Below, one piece after another: positions 25,881 through 36,143 of a stretch of DNA of 64,000 nucleotides (the stretch's first letter is position 1; each line of letters opens with the position of its first letter). Source of the DNA: Mucilaginibacter kameinonensis (GTDB lineage: Bacteria > Bacteroidota > Bacteroidia > Sphingobacteriales > Sphingobacteriaceae); the NCBI RefSeq assembly GCF_003675385.1, contig NZ_RCWZ01000003.1:682001-746000 (forward strand). Reading direction: 5' to 3'. Below the pieces are notes generated by a model, which ran no database searches, was not told the origin of the DNA, and was given only the letters and a program-made list of their open reading frames with translations. The translations under genes were made by a program, and so were the position numbers.

Positions 25881-26546
25881 ATGCAAACCTCGACTTCGAC
25901 CCCGCCTATACAAATTGCTATTATCGATAACCACACCTTGTTCAGGCAAGGGATGATTAGTTTACTTGGCGATTTTGAGGAGGTTACGGTTGTTTTTGAT
26001 GCCGAAAACGGAGAGGATATGATCAGCAAGATCAAAAAGTTCCCCTCGCCAGACATTATACTCATGGATATCACTATGCCGGTGATGGATGGTTACGAAG
26101 CCACGGCCTGGCTAAAGACAAATCATCCCGCTGTAAAGGTACTGGCACTAAGCATGTCTGACGAAGACCGCCCAATTATCAACATGCTCAGGAGCGGTGC
26201 TGTTGGTTATATGCTCAAGGAATCAAAAATAAGAGATGTGGTTTACGCAATGCAAACCATCCAAAAGCATGGTTATTACCTTAATGAACTTGTAAGCGGG
26301 AAACTGCTGCATACTATGCAAAATAAAAACACTCCGGCCGACAAATCGAAGGAACTCACATCAAACGAGCTCACTTTTCTGAAGCTAAGCTGTTCGGAGC
26401 TTACCTATAGGCAAATTGCTGATGAAATGAACCTGAGCCCCCACACTATCGACAATTACCGGGAATCGTTGTTTCAAAAATTCGGGCTTAAATCAAGAAC
26501 GGGCATGGTACTTTTCGCTATCAAAAATCAGATCATAAGCGTTTAA
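25881..26546 (+). CDS. NarL/FixJ-type response regulator
   Basis: A two-domain regulator of 221 residues. The receiver domain (about 10-127) has IDNH at 15-18 in place of the common DDH, the phospho-acceptor DITMPVMDG (Asp63) and the conserved Lys in GYMLKES. The output domain (about 150-215) is a LuxR-type helix-turn-helix, LTSNELTFLKLSCSELTYRQIADEM with SPHTIDNYR. No histidine kinase gene is adjacent, so it is an orphan here; in Bacteroidota the partner kinase is often elsewhere. Confidence 0.92.
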   Translation: MQTSTSTPPIQIAIIDNHTLFRQGMISLLGDFEEVTVVFDAENGEDMISKIKKFPSPDIILMDITMPVMDGYEATAWLKTNHPAVKVLALSMSDEDRPIINMLRSGAVGYMLKESKIRDVVYAMQTIQKHGYYLNELVSGKLLHTMQNKNTPADKSKELTSNELTFLKLSCSELTYRQIADEMNLSPHTIDNYRESLFQKFGLKSRTGMVLFAIKNQIISV

Positions 26547-26562
26547 GCTTATCCCCTCTTCA

Positions 26563-26964
26563 TTAAAAAATTGTTTTGAATATGAACGGTATCACAATGA
26601 TACCCAGACTTATCAAAACATAATTACGATATAGCTTGCTGTTACGGCTGGGATATAAGTTTACCAGTTTATCATAACGCTGATTGTAAAATATGAGCAG
26701 GTAATTCAATATCGCAAATGGGATAAAAAATACCAATAAGCCTGCAATAAACGCGTTTATGGCTTTATCCCTGGTCAGGTCTATAGTAAAAAGGATAGGG
26801 ATATCAGTAAAAAAGCGAAGAATAAACAATAGCGTAAGCAGGTTAACACCCTGAATTAACGACATGGAGATAATGGTAAACGCTTTCCAATTACCGTCTG
26901 CCCCTTTCTTTGCCCTTTCCTGTGTAATGGCATCAACCCAGATCTTGTAATAAATGCTTAACAT
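26563..26964 (-). CDS. Small inner-membrane protein of unknown function
   Basis: A 133-residue protein not recognised as a named family. It has a short N-terminal helix (MLSIYYKIWVDAI), a polar stretch with Lys/Gly, then three hydrophobic segments (about 29-51, 67-91 and 112-131) and a basic loop between the last two (QRYDKLVNLYPSRNSK). It is convergent with the response-regulator gene, with 16 bases between the stops. Confidence 0.7.
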   Translation of the reverse strand: MLSIYYKIWVDAITQERAKKGADGNWKAFTIISMSLIQGVNLLTLLFILRFFTDIPILFTIDLTRDKAINAFIAGLLVFFIPFAILNYLLIFYNQRYDKLVNLYPSRNSKLYRNYVLISLGIIVIPFIFKTIF

Positions 26965-27222
26965 TTGTTTCAGATTTAGTGCGCTATATAAATACTAACC
27001 CTCCCTTACAAATAAAGTTTGTAGCAATGTTTAAGTAACTGATAATTACTGCATTCCGTCATCGGCAGCAAATCGTTACGATATATCGTCATCGAAAAGT
27101 CACCAACAAAATCAAGCTACTCATTATCAATAACATACAAAACAGGCACAGCGATTGGTTAACTGATATTGTTAGTAAGCAAATCAATTTTCAAAATATC
27201 ATTAACCTTAAAAATCACTCTT

Positions 27223-27729
27223 ATGCCAAATCATTTATCAACATTCGGAGTTATTCATACGGCAATAAGCCTTGTAGGTGTTGCTGTTGGTTTTATCGCT
27301 TTATTTCAGGATGGGAAAATCGCCCCTAAAACCAAAAACGGTACGCTTTACGGCATTTTTACCGTATTGGCTTGTTTGACCTCATTCCTGGTAATGAAAA
27401 CCGGTCATCTGAGTAGTGCTCATAATCTGTCGTTCCTTGTTTTGATTTTGTTTCCCATCGTTTATTATGCACCATCATTACGCATTTTCGGCAGCAAAGC
27501 AGATTATGTACAAACCATAGGCATGACTGCCACCTTATTCTTTTCCTTAGTGCCAGCCGTAGTTGAAACATTAACAAGGCTCCCGGTTGAACAGCCCCTG
27601 GCTGACGGCCCTGATTCGCCCATAGTAAAAACAGGACTTATGACTTTGTTAGTGCTGTTTATAATCATTATGATATTCCAGGCAATTAAACTGAAGAGCC
27701 AGCGCAAAGGGTTAACACCTGCATTGTAA
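27223..27729 (+). CDS. Membrane protein of unknown function (five or so membrane segments)
   Basis: A 168-residue hydrophobic protein, starting MPNHLSTFGVIHTAISLVGVAVG. Hydrophobic segments lie at about 8-28, 42-58, 67-85, 97-115 and 138-156. It resembles small DUF2306-like or cytochrome-b-like membrane proteins of Bacteroidota only in topology. The frame is open to 27169, but the ATG at 27223 directly precedes the conserved-looking part and is preferred. It has a clear terminator. Confidence 0.72.
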   Translation: MPNHLSTFGVIHTAISLVGVAVGFIALFQDGKIAPKTKNGTLYGIFTVLACLTSFLVMKTGHLSSAHNLSFLVLILFPIVYYAPSLRIFGSKADYVQTIGMTATLFFSLVPAVVETLTRLPVEQPLADGPDSPIVKTGLMTLLVLFIIIMIFQAIKLKSQRKGLTPAL

Positions 27730-27769
27730 ATAGATATCTGCCGAACCTATAATATATTAACTGTCTGGG

Positions 27770-27800
27770 GCCTGCCTGTTTTTACGGGCAGGCATTTTTG
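27770..27800 (+). terminator. Intrinsic terminator
   Basis: GCCTGCC (27770-27776) pairs with GGCAGGC (27787-27793) and is followed by ATTTTTG. It lies 41 bases after the stop at 27729. Confidence 0.75.
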
Positions 27801-27921
27801 TTTCCCTACAATACTTCTACATCCGGTTAACGGAACCTTAAAGTTGAATTGACGCAAATAATCATAGCCAAATAATCCTAAATTTATTGAAAGCTATTCC
27901 GCGTCAAATCATCGTTAACCT

Positions 27922-29418
27922 ATGAAAGATATTAAAAGACGATCATTCATTAAACATACCATACTGGCCGGTGCCGGTACTGTCCTCGCCCCGCAATTAT
28001 TGAGCGCCCAACAATTTGATAATCCAAAGGTCATAGCCCCTGATAGCACCAGCCCGACATCTGACAAAAAAGTAATTGTTGCCGGAGCTGGCATTACAGG
28101 CCTTTGCTGCGCATATGAATTAATGAAAGCCGGTCATGATGTAACTATATTAGAGGCCGATGGCCGGTACGGCGGTCATGTTTTTACAGGAAGAGACGGC
28201 TTATCAGATGGTTTATATGCCGATTATGGTGCCGACCATATCACCAAACCGGGTTACGAAAAGTTTTTTGAATACGTTGATGCGTTTAAGCTTACAGCCC
28301 TACCCTATCCTCATGCAGAAGGTTCGGCCGCAGCGCCCAACCGCAACGGTTTGCGTATGGTTGGCGGTAAATTTTACACTGATGATGAAATGAAGAGCCC
28401 CGCTCTATTGGAAAAAATGGGCTTTAATGAACGGGAGGTTAAATTCCTGGCAGAAAACCCTTTTTATGCACTAAGTTCCTTCTACCTGAAAAATTATAGC
28501 GGCAAGTTTACAGACCCGTATCAGCCTTTTGGCGTAAGGTATGACGATCTCGATAAAATTACTGTTAGCGAACTCTATAAAAAAGAAGGGGCATCCGTGG
28601 CTGCGCTTGGCTATTTAGGCGGTCAGCGGACTTCGGCTTTGTATCATCTTTGGAGGGCCTATGTTATGGAGTCGCGGGGTATTCCGCTTTCTGAGGGCGA
28701 CACTTACCATTTAAAAGGCGGCAATGAACAACTGCCCATCGCCTTCGCTAAACGCCTTGGGAACAGAGTGAAACTAAACCATCGGATAACAGCAATCAAC
28801 CATTCGGCTACAGGCGTCACAGTAAAATACAAACCATACGGCAAAGCCGAACAGGAAATGAGTGCCGACTTCCTGGTAAATTGTATTACGCTGCCCATTT
28901 TTAAAACTATCCCGCTTTCACCGCCCCTCTCACCCGAAAAACAATACGTGGTTAACCGCACCACCTATTCATCACACCCGTTTTATGTATTTGAAGCAAG
29001 CAGTCGCTTTTGGCTGGATGATGGTTTTAAAAGCATCAATATGGAATTTGAGCATCCGTACATATCATCCATATGGGAAGAAACCAATGAAGTTGGCAGC
29101 GAGAAAGTCATTTTGAAAGCTTACGGCCCAGGCGGCCTCACACCACAGCAGGTACTGGATGCCTTCAGGCAGGTTTACCCGGGTAAGCATGATACTATTG
29201 AACAAGCCCTAACCAAAGACTGGACACGCGACGCTTTCGCCCCCGCCTGCGAGATGGAACCATTCCCCATAGGTCAGATGCACCGCTTTTGGCCCCAGAT
29301 CATGAAACCCAACGGACGAATCTATTTTGCCGGTACTTATGCCGATAATTTAAGCCGCGGAATGGAATCATGCATCCGCTCGGCACAGCGGGTTGCCGGT
29401 GAAATTGATAAAGCATAA
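27922..29418 (+). CDS. Exported flavin monoamine oxidase family oxidoreductase
   Basis: A 498-residue FAD enzyme with a twin-arginine-like signal (RRSFIKHTILAGAGT, 6-20), so it is probably exported folded to the periplasm. The FAD Rossmann motif GAGITGLCCAYELMKAGHDVTILEADGRYGGHV (about 55-87) is clear, and the C-terminal FAD-binding end GRIYFAGTYADNLSRGMESCIRSAQRVA fits the amine oxidase family. The substrate could be an amine, an amino acid or another electron donor; neighbours do not help. Confidence 0.88.
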   Translation: MKDIKRRSFIKHTILAGAGTVLAPQLLSAQQFDNPKVIAPDSTSPTSDKKVIVAGAGITGLCCAYELMKAGHDVTILEADGRYGGHVFTGRDGLSDGLYADYGADHITKPGYEKFFEYVDAFKLTALPYPHAEGSAAAPNRNGLRMVGGKFYTDDEMKSPALLEKMGFNEREVKFLAENPFYALSSFYLKNYSGKFTDPYQPFGVRYDDLDKITVSELYKKEGASVAALGYLGGQRTSALYHLWRAYVMESRGIPLSEGDTYHLKGGNEQLPIAFAKRLGNRVKLNHRITAINHSATGVTVKYKPYGKAEQEMSADFLVNCITLPIFKTIPLSPPLSPEKQYVVNRTTYSSHPFYVFEASSRFWLDDGFKSINMEFEHPYISSIWEETNEVGSEKVILKAYGPGGLTPQQVLDAFRQVYPGKHDTIEQALTKDWTRDAFAPACEMEPFPIGQMHRFWPQIMKPNGRIYFAGTYADNLSRGMESCIRSAQRVAGEIDKA

Positions 29419-29420
29419 AA

Positions 29421-29450
29421 CAAAAAAGCACCCCGGCCGGGGTGCTAAAA
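29421..29450. terminator. Bidirectional intrinsic terminator
   Basis: AGCACCCC-GGCC-GGGGTGCT (29427-29446) is flanked by A-runs on both sides, giving a T-run on the minus strand. It separates two convergent genes. Confidence 0.75.
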
Positions 29451-29468
29451 ACAAACTATCAAATCAAA

Positions 29469-29945
29469 TTAAATAACTTTATCCTGAAGCACCATTGCAA
29501 AAACACTTTTCAAAGGAGCTCCATTAGTATCGGCGTAGTTCAGCGTCAATTTACGGTCATCAACAAGAAATGCCGAGTTCACGTAAAATTGAGCGTCAGA
29601 AGACTCAGTACTAATGACACTACCACTCTCGCTTACCGTTTTTTTAGCGATAACTATGTTTAGGCCATCACCCTTTGTATGGAATTTACCGGTATACTGC
29701 ACAGTTGTTGAATTACCATTTTTATAAGTCACATCGGCAAGCAAAAAGGTACTATCCGACGCGAAAATTAAGTAACGACCTTGCTCTCCCTCCTTTATTG
29801 GGATATACCACTGGCCAAAAAGGGATGTATTTTTCGAAGCGACATGTTGCTGGGCCTTATCTTTTTTACAGGCAGCCAGAAAGAACAAAGCCACGACCAG
29901 CAGGACAGTGGCTAATTTTCTAATTTTCAATACAGGCTTTACCAT
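29469..29945 (-). CDS. Small lipoprotein, possibly lipocalin-like
   Basis: A 158-residue protein with signal and lipobox FLAAC (Cys26), then KKDK. The mature part looks like an eight-stranded beta-sheet protein with SLFGQWYIPI and YLIFASDSTFLLADVTYK near the start, a pattern common to lipocalin-like DUF proteins of Bacteroidota. No specific family is claimed. It is alone between two terminators. Confidence 0.7.
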   Translation of the reverse strand: MVKPVLKIRKLATVLLVVALFFLAACKKDKAQQHVASKNTSLFGQWYIPIKEGEQGRYLIFASDSTFLLADVTYKNGNSTTVQYTGKFHTKGDGLNIVIAKKTVSESGSVISTESSDAQFYVNSAFLVDDRKLTLNYADTNGAPLKSVFAMVLQDKVI

Positions 29946-30004
29946 AAAGTGAAGGTTTTAATTGATATTACGATGGCTATCTGCAATTTGCGACAGTAAC
30001 AACA

Positions 30005-30036
30005 AAAAAAAGACTGCCCGAATGGGACAGTCTTTC
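30005..30036 (-). terminator. Intrinsic terminator of the GIN-domain gene
   Basis: On the minus strand AGACTG-T-CCC pairs with GGG-CAGTCT around ATTC, with one bulged base, followed by a run of eight T. It lies about 23 bases after the stop. Confidence 0.68.
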
Positions 30037-30058
30037 AATATTTTAGATGAGCAGTTGA

Positions 30059-30757
30059 TTAATCAGCCTTGCTAACCCTGCCTGAGCCGGCATAGTGTGT
30101 TTCGCCTGTTTTGGCTGTGCCTGAATATACAACGCTTCCGGAACCTGAAATACGGGCCGAAACAGTTTTGCTGGCAATAACATTGATATTTCCTGAACCG
30201 GCAATCGAAGCTTCAACAGTTTCGGTTCTTAATGATTTACCGTTGATCTCGCCCGAGCCTGAAATATGGCAATCGGCCATACCAGTACTGCCTTTAACGT
30301 CAATTGATCCAGATCCGCTGATTCTCATATCCAATGTACCTGATTTAACGGCAGTTTTGATGTTCCCTGAACCGCTCAATGCAATTTTAGCATTATCGCC
30401 GGTCATTGTCCCCTCGACGGTTGAATTTCCCGAACCACTGTTAGCAAGGTAACCCAGGCTTTTTGCTGTAATGTAGATATTCGCACGTTGAATATTGCGG
30501 TGATTTTTCCAGTGATCTTTAAATTCAACTTTTAATACGCCGTTTTCGACTTCGGTTTTGATATCATCAACAATATTGGCATCAACATCAAGTTTTAAGC
30601 TTTCAGTTCCGTCAATCTTAATAAATACGTTAAATGGGCCTCCGCAGGCAATACCATTATAGCCGGATACATTGCGGCTTACAGTTTGCGCAGAGGTATT
30701 AAAGGCTACCGAAACCGTTAGTAACGAAGCCATTAGTGAGAAGATTAGTTTTTTCAT
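30059..30757 (-). CDS. Exported GIN-domain (DUF2807) protein
   Basis: A 232-residue protein with a signal peptide (ends near NTSAQT) and a head GIN domain, recognisable by VSGYNGIACGGPFNVFIKIDG and by the repeated SGSGNI/SGSGSI turns (ANSGSGNSTVEG, LSGSGNIKTAV, ISGSGSIDVKG, ISGSGEINGKS, IAGSGNINVIA, ISGSGSVVYSG), which build a beta-helix/solenoid. The role is unknown, probably surface or periplasmic binding. Confidence 0.9.
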   Translation of the reverse strand: MKKLIFSLMASLLTVSVAFNTSAQTVSRNVSGYNGIACGGPFNVFIKIDGTESLKLDVDANIVDDIKTEVENGVLKVEFKDHWKNHRNIQRANIYITAKSLGYLANSGSGNSTVEGTMTGDNAKIALSGSGNIKTAVKSGTLDMRISGSGSIDVKGSTGMADCHISGSGEINGKSLRTETVEASIAGSGNINVIASKTVSARISGSGSVVYSGTAKTGETHYAGSGRVSKAD

Positions 30758-30830
30758 GATCGCGTGTTTAGTTATATGACGCCTTTTTAATTAAAAACGT
30801 TGCACCCTCTTTGACTTTTCTACTAAGCCT

Positions 30831-33800
30831 CTATCGCAATATAGTTACCGAACCAGATAAAGGCGGTTTCCCTGTTTTAAGATCGATAATATAGTAATAG
30901 GTACCTGCCGGTAATTGCCGTCCGTTAAAGTTACCATCCCATGGCACGCCATAGCCTATTGAATGGAATAATCTTTCACCATACCGGTTAAATACATCAA
31001 CTGTCGAACTTTCGTAAGCTACCAACCCCTTCACCTCCCAAAAATCATTGAACCCATCACCATTGGGAGTAAAAGTATTTGGCACGGTAATATCAGGCGA
31101 AACTTTAATTATGGTTTGGCTTTGGTTAATACAGCCTCTAACATCAGTAACATAAAGCGTATAAACAATATCGGCATCGCCGGTTAACACGGGTTCTTTT
31201 ACTTTATTATTGCTCAAGCCTATATCAGGTAACCATAAGTATTGAACGTTTTCATCACTCACGGTTGGGGTTAAAGTAATGGTATGATTCTTCAGCACAT
31301 ACCGTATCCCGCCAGCGTTTACGGTTGGCGGCGGAATAAATTTAACTACCATATCATCGCTGGCTGTGTAGCACTGCCCCGGCGCGTTCGCGGTAAGAGT
31401 AAGTTTCACCGATCCGCTTTTTACATCCTCATCTGATGGTGTATAAACCGCTCCCTGTGCATTTTCAGCAAATTGCATTGTGCCCGTACCAGAGCTTGTC
31501 CACTTGCCACCTCCGGATATCAACACATTTCCATCCAGCTTAATTGGATCAGGGCGGGCACAAACTTCCAAATCGGGGCCAGCATTGGTACCCGGTGTTT
31601 TGCCGAAGTTTATGGTCATTTCTGATGTTGCAATAGTACAATCATCTTTACTGGTAGATGTAAGCACTAATGTTACAGACCCGGCGGCTTTATCTTCGGC
31701 TGTGGGCTCATATTTTGCATTCTGTTCGTTGGCAGAAGGTAAAAACTGACCAGGGTTAGATCCTTTTTTAGACCAGACACCGGTAGTAGTACCACCTCCT
31801 ATATTGCCTGCCAATTGAATGTACTGATCGGTAACACAAGCTAAAATATTAGAACCTGCAGATGAAGTAGGCGGCTTGTTCACTACAACCTCTTGTGAAA
31901 CTACTGGACTGCTACAGCCATTAACGGTGATATACAAAGAATAGGTACCGGTCATATCAGTGGTCACATTCTCAATCACCGGATTTTGCAGGGCCGATTT
32001 AAAACCGTTAGGGCCGGTCCAGGTATAAGTTGCATTTGGTGTGGTTGGTACATTTAGTCTAATAGTACTGTTTACACACACTGGCGAGTTTGTCTTCATG
32101 TCCGGTTCCGGCACTTCCGGGTTAACTTTTACCACATAGGCAAATGGGGCACCATCACATTCAAAAGCCGATGGCGTGATAACATAAAGCACGTTTACAG
32201 GTGATGCCCCTTTATTAATCAGTACCTCATCAATCTTGTTGCCGGTTTTATTAGTTACCGCGGCGTTGCTGATTCCCGGAACAGCAGCACGGCTCCAGGT
32301 AAACGTTGCCGACTGAACATTGGAAGTAATAGTATAATCAAGTGGCTCCCCACTACAAGCCTGGCCAGATGCACTACTGGTAACATTAACCGAAGGGTTG
32401 ACCTTTACAACCCATTTAAAAGGCAAGCCGGCACAGTTACTTGTTTGATAATTATAAACATAGGCAACATCAACCGGGGCATTGGTTGTATTAAATAATA
32501 TCTCGCGGATAGTACCCGCCATTTGCCCTGATACTGCCTGGTTGCTGATACCAGGAACGGCATCCCTCGACCAGCTTGAACTTACCCCGGGAATACTAAA
32601 AGTTATGGCGTAATTACCGGTAGTCATATTACACAAAGTACCTGTTGGTGCACTTGTAACCTGCGGGGTAGGATAAACTGTTACCACATAACTAAACGGC
32701 GTACCAGAGCAACCATTAGATACAGGAGTTATTAAATAAGTAACATCAACAGGATCTTTCTTAGTGTTAATTAAAGTTTCGGTTATTTGTGCCGATGTTT
32801 GACCGGATACCGCGGCATTGCTTATCCCATCAACCGCAGCTCGCGACCATAAAAATGTAGTGCCAGCCTGATCGGCAGTAATGGTGTAGCTCTGCGGCAC
32901 ACCACTGCAAACATTATCGGCCGAACCACTGGTAATAACCGGCAGTGGTTTAATTGTTACATCAACCTTGGTACGTTCGCTGATACAACCGTTTACTATA
33001 GCCTGCACATAATAGCTTGTATTGGCAATAAGGGCAGGTGTTACGTAAGTGTTGTTGACCGATAACAAGGACCCTCCAACCGGCGCGTCATACCACTGAT
33101 ATGTACCCGGCGATCCGGTGGCGGTCAACGTAGTTTGACTGCCTTCACATGCTCCTATGCTGCTGGCTACCGGCGCTGTTGGGGGCACGTTAACCGTTAC
33201 AGTTACCGCCGTCATATCGCTGGTTAGGCCATTGGCCGTAGTATTCACATAGTACGTAGTTGTTTGCGTGAGCGCCGGGGTAATAAAGTTAGGGCCCGTC
33301 GACAACAGTGTACCGTTTTCCGCCGCATCATACCAGCGATATGTACCGCCGGGGCCTGTGGCCGATACCGTTGCAATGCTCCCCATACAGGTATTAGTTC
33401 CTGATGCAATTGGAGCCTGTAAAGTTGAGCCAATGTTGATGACAATCCTGTCAAACCCTGGCCCGCAATTTCCCGGAGGATCATTTGATGTTAAAGTAAG
33501 GGTTACCTGTTTCTCGCCTGGGGCTGGTGTATAAGTGGTAACAGGATCTGTAGCATTGGCAAATTTACCTAAGCCACCAGACCATTTACCTCCATTAACG
33601 CCTGTTATGCTGCCTGTTAAATAAACGATATCCCCGGCTTTTATATTTTGATCAGGGCCGGCTTTTACCAATGCGCCTGGCTCTATGGTTACCTTTGCGG
33701 TAGCTGAACTACCTACAGTTCCATCCGGGTTATAAATCGTATTGGTAACTTCATAAGTGCCCGGCGTTGTTTTACTTAAATTGATTTCGCCCGTTGCTGT

Positions 33801-36143
33801 GCTGGCAAAGGTCAGGCCCGATGGCGTTGCTGAAAAAGTACCGGCGCTTGAGTTTGGTGGAAACATTGGCTTCGGATTGGCCCCATACTGGCAAAACGGG
33901 CCTCCGTAGCTAAACTTGGCATCAAATATGGAAACAATTTCAACCCCGGCACTATAGGTTGACGAACATTGGCCATTCCCAGTTAGGGTAATAATATATT
34001 TACCTGGTGCACTTGCCTTTACATCAATCTCGCCGGTATGAACATCTGCAAAAACTAAACCTGCCGGCGAGGCGCTGAAAGTACCACCCGATGGATTAGT
34101 AATTATTGGCTTAGGATTAGGGCTAAGCGGACTAAAAGTGCCTGAAGTATAAAGGAACTGTGTATCGCCTGCCGAGTTAATAGAAACGGTTACAGGTGTG
34201 CGGGTACTTAAACAATCGCCCACCCTGCTTTGAATATAGTAAGTTGTTTGTTCGGAGATGATCGGGGTGTTAAATGTACTACCGGTAAACAGTGGGCTTG
34301 TTGATGTTGGGCTTGCAAACCAAAGGATGTCCCCATCGCCGGAGGCTGTTAACCTGGCCGATGTTCCCGAACAAACTGAAGCATTAGAAGCTGTTGGAGC
34401 TGATGGCTGGGGATTTACCTTAACAGTAACAGCAGTACGCGTACTTATACAATCATTTGAGGCACTTTCAACATAATAGGTTGCGTTTGCAGTTAAATTT
34501 GGAGTAACATAAGTTGAGCCAGATGAGAGGATTTTACCTCCTACCGCGCTATCATACCAGGTAAAACCAGCACCGGTGCCTGTAGCGGTAAGCACTGCCG
34601 ACCCATTATAGCAAACAGTAATAGCAGGCACCTGGGGTGCAGCTACTTGCGGAATAACAGTTACTGGTACGGCTGTCCTGGCACTGGCACAATCACCAAC
34701 AGTAGTTTGCACGTAATAAGTAGTGCTTGTTGTTAAAGCCGGTGTAGTATATCCTGCCTGCGATGACAGAAGTTTGCCCCCAGTCGGAGCATCATACCAT
34801 TGATAGGTACCACTCCCTGCCGAGATTGCAGTTAACGTAGCTATAGAGCCGTAGCAAATTGCAGCACCATTGGCAACCGGTGCTACTATGAATGGGTTAA
34901 CATTCACTTTTACCGGCGCACGGTCGCTTGTACAACCTGCTACCGAAGTATTTTCAAGATAATAAGTAGTGGTTTTGGTTAACGCCGGAGTTGTAAATTT
35001 CAATCCGGATTTTAGTAAGCGGCCACCTGTTGGTGCATCATACCATGCATATGTGCCGGTAGGATTTACAGCTGCTGTTAATGTGGCTACCGAACCATTA
35101 CAAACAGTAATGGTTTGCGGTTCCGGTGCTACGGGTATTGGATTAACTGATACTGTTACCGGTACGCGCTTACTTACGCAATCACCAAGTACCGTTTGCA
35201 CATAGTAAGTTTTACTTGCAGTTAACGCCGGTGTTGTATAATCAGGGCTCGAAATAAGTGGTGTGCCGCCTGTTGGTACTTCAAACCATTGAAAAAAGCC
35301 TGCAGACGCATCGGCATGCAAAGTTGCAACCGAGCCCGAACAAATGTTAGCATTTGCAGCCACCGGAGTAGGCGGCGGCGCATTAACCCAGGCTGTAACC
35401 GGCGTAGGTAAACTGGTGCATCCATTAATGACAGCTACAACATAATAAACAGTAGTTTTAGTTAATGGCGGTGTAACAAATGATGGCCCTGTCTGCAAAA
35501 CAGTTCCTCCATCTGCCGATGCATACCAGGTATAGCTTTGGCCCCCGCTTGCGGATAACGTAACAACTCCGCCAGAACAAGTTGCAGCGCTTGCTACTTC
35601 AGGCCGGCCGGTTATGTATACAGAAACCGCGGCCCGAGGACTGGTACAGCCGGCAACTGTAGTTTGCACATAATAAGTAACTGATGATGTTATTGGTGGC
35701 GTGGTAAAAGTGCTTGAGCTTCCTAAAAAATTACCACCAACCGGAGCATCAAACCATTGATAATCGCCACCAGGACCGGTAGCCGTAAGCGTTGCTATAC
35801 TATTTTGACAGACCACCACATTTTTTGCGGTTGGAGCAGCAGGTGTATTGGCCGCAATAATACTTACACTTTTTGTAACGCCCTTACACCCGGGTGTTTT
35901 ATCGGTAACGGTTACCGTATAAGTCCCAGATTTATTTACGCTGATGGCCGAAGCGGTTTCGCCAGTACTCCACAAATAGGTGTACGGCGCGGTACCCGAA
36001 GTAGCCTCGGCTGTTAATACCACCGAACTGCCCGAACAGATGGTGGTTGACGTTGCCGTGAGGTTGACATTCAAAGGGCAGTTTTGCCCTTTTGCTTTAA
36101 ATGACAATAACAGTAATAATAATACTAATAAACGGTTATTCAT
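30831..36143 (-). CDS. Large secreted Ig-repeat protein with T9SS type B (CHU_C) sorting domain
   Basis: A 1770-residue exported protein. After the signal peptide (ends near KAKGQ) come a PKD-like segment, then seven Ig-like repeats of about 80 residues (cores VCxGSxATLTA, xYxWYDAPTGG and TTYYVQTxVxGCxSxRTxVTVxVN), a differing linker (about 660-905), and two more Ig-like repeats. Three PKD-like repeats with WSRAAVPGISNxAV follow, then further beta modules, and a gliding-motility-associated C-terminus starting VPNTFTPNGDGFNDFW and ending SGSVTILR, the type B signal for the type IX secretion system. It is probably a surface adhesin. No enzymatic domain was seen. Confidence 0.92.
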   Translation of the reverse strand: MNNRLLVLLLLLLSFKAKGQNCPLNVNLTATSTTICSGSSVVLTAEATSGTAPYTYLWSTGETASAISVNKSGTYTVTVTDKTPGCKGVTKSVSIIAANTPAAPTAKNVVVCQNSIATLTATGPGGDYQWFDAPVGGNFLGSSSTFTTPPITSSVTYYVQTTVAGCTSPRAAVSVYITGRPEVASAATCSGGVVTLSASGGQSYTWYASADGGTVLQTGPSFVTPPLTKTTVYYVVAVINGCTSLPTPVTAWVNAPPPTPVAANANICSGSVATLHADASAGFFQWFEVPTGGTPLISSPDYTTPALTASKTYYVQTVLGDCVSKRVPVTVSVNPIPVAPEPQTITVCNGSVATLTAAVNPTGTYAWYDAPTGGRLLKSGLKFTTPALTKTTTYYLENTSVAGCTSDRAPVKVNVNPFIVAPVANGAAICYGSIATLTAISAGSGTYQWYDAPTGGKLLSSQAGYTTPALTTSTTYYVQTTVGDCASARTAVPVTVIPQVAAPQVPAITVCYNGSAVLTATGTGAGFTWYDSAVGGKILSSGSTYVTPNLTANATYYVESASNDCISTRTAVTVKVNPQPSAPTASNASVCSGTSARLTASGDGDILWFASPTSTSPLFTGSTFNTPIISEQTTYYIQSRVGDCLSTRTPVTVSINSAGDTQFLYTSGTFSPLSPNPKPIITNPSGGTFSASPAGLVFADVHTGEIDVKASAPGKYIITLTGNGQCSSTYSAGVEIVSIFDAKFSYGGPFCQYGANPKPMFPPNSSAGTFSATPSGLTFASTATGEINLSKTTPGTYEVTNTIYNPDGTVGSSATAKVTIEPGALVKAGPDQNIKAGDIVYLTGSITGVNGGKWSGGLGKFANATDPVTTYTPAPGEKQVTLTLTSNDPPGNCGPGFDRIVINIGSTLQAPIASGTNTCMGSIATVSATGPGGTYRWYDAAENGTLLSTGPNFITPALTQTTTYYVNTTANGLTSDMTAVTVTVNVPPTAPVASSIGACEGSQTTLTATGSPGTYQWYDAPVGGSLLSVNNTYVTPALIANTSYYVQAIVNGCISERTKVDVTIKPLPVITSGSADNVCSGVPQSYTITADQAGTTFLWSRAAVDGISNAAVSGQTSAQITETLINTKKDPVDVTYLITPVSNGCSGTPFSYVVTVYPTPQVTSAPTGTLCNMTTGNYAITFSIPGVSSSWSRDAVPGISNQAVSGQMAGTIREILFNTTNAPVDVAYVYNYQTSNCAGLPFKWVVKVNPSVNVTSSASGQACSGEPLDYTITSNVQSATFTWSRAAVPGISNAAVTNKTGNKIDEVLINKGASPVNVLYVITPSAFECDGAPFAYVVKVNPEVPEPDMKTNSPVCVNSTIRLNVPTTPNATYTWTGPNGFKSALQNPVIENVTTDMTGTYSLYITVNGCSSPVVSQEVVVNKPPTSSAGSNILACVTDQYIQLAGNIGGGTTTGVWSKKGSNPGQFLPSANEQNAKYEPTAEDKAAGSVTLVLTSTSKDDCTIATSEMTINFGKTPGTNAGPDLEVCARPDPIKLDGNVLISGGGKWTSSGTGTMQFAENAQGAVYTPSDEDVKSGSVKLTLTANAPGQCYTASDDMVVKFIPPPTVNAGGIRYVLKNHTITLTPTVSDENVQYLWLPDIGLSNNKVKEPVLTGDADIVYTLYVTDVRGCINQSQTIIKVSPDITVPNTFTPNGDGFNDFWEVKGLVAYESSTVDVFNRYGERLFHSIGYGVPWDGNFNGRQLPAGTYYYIIDLKTGKPPLSGSVTILR

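Noticed and set aside
30831..36143. Regularly spaced similar DNA segments that might suggest a CRISPR array or satellite
   Set aside because: The period is about 240 bases, the copies are divergent, and the whole stretch is one open frame coding Ig-like repeats.
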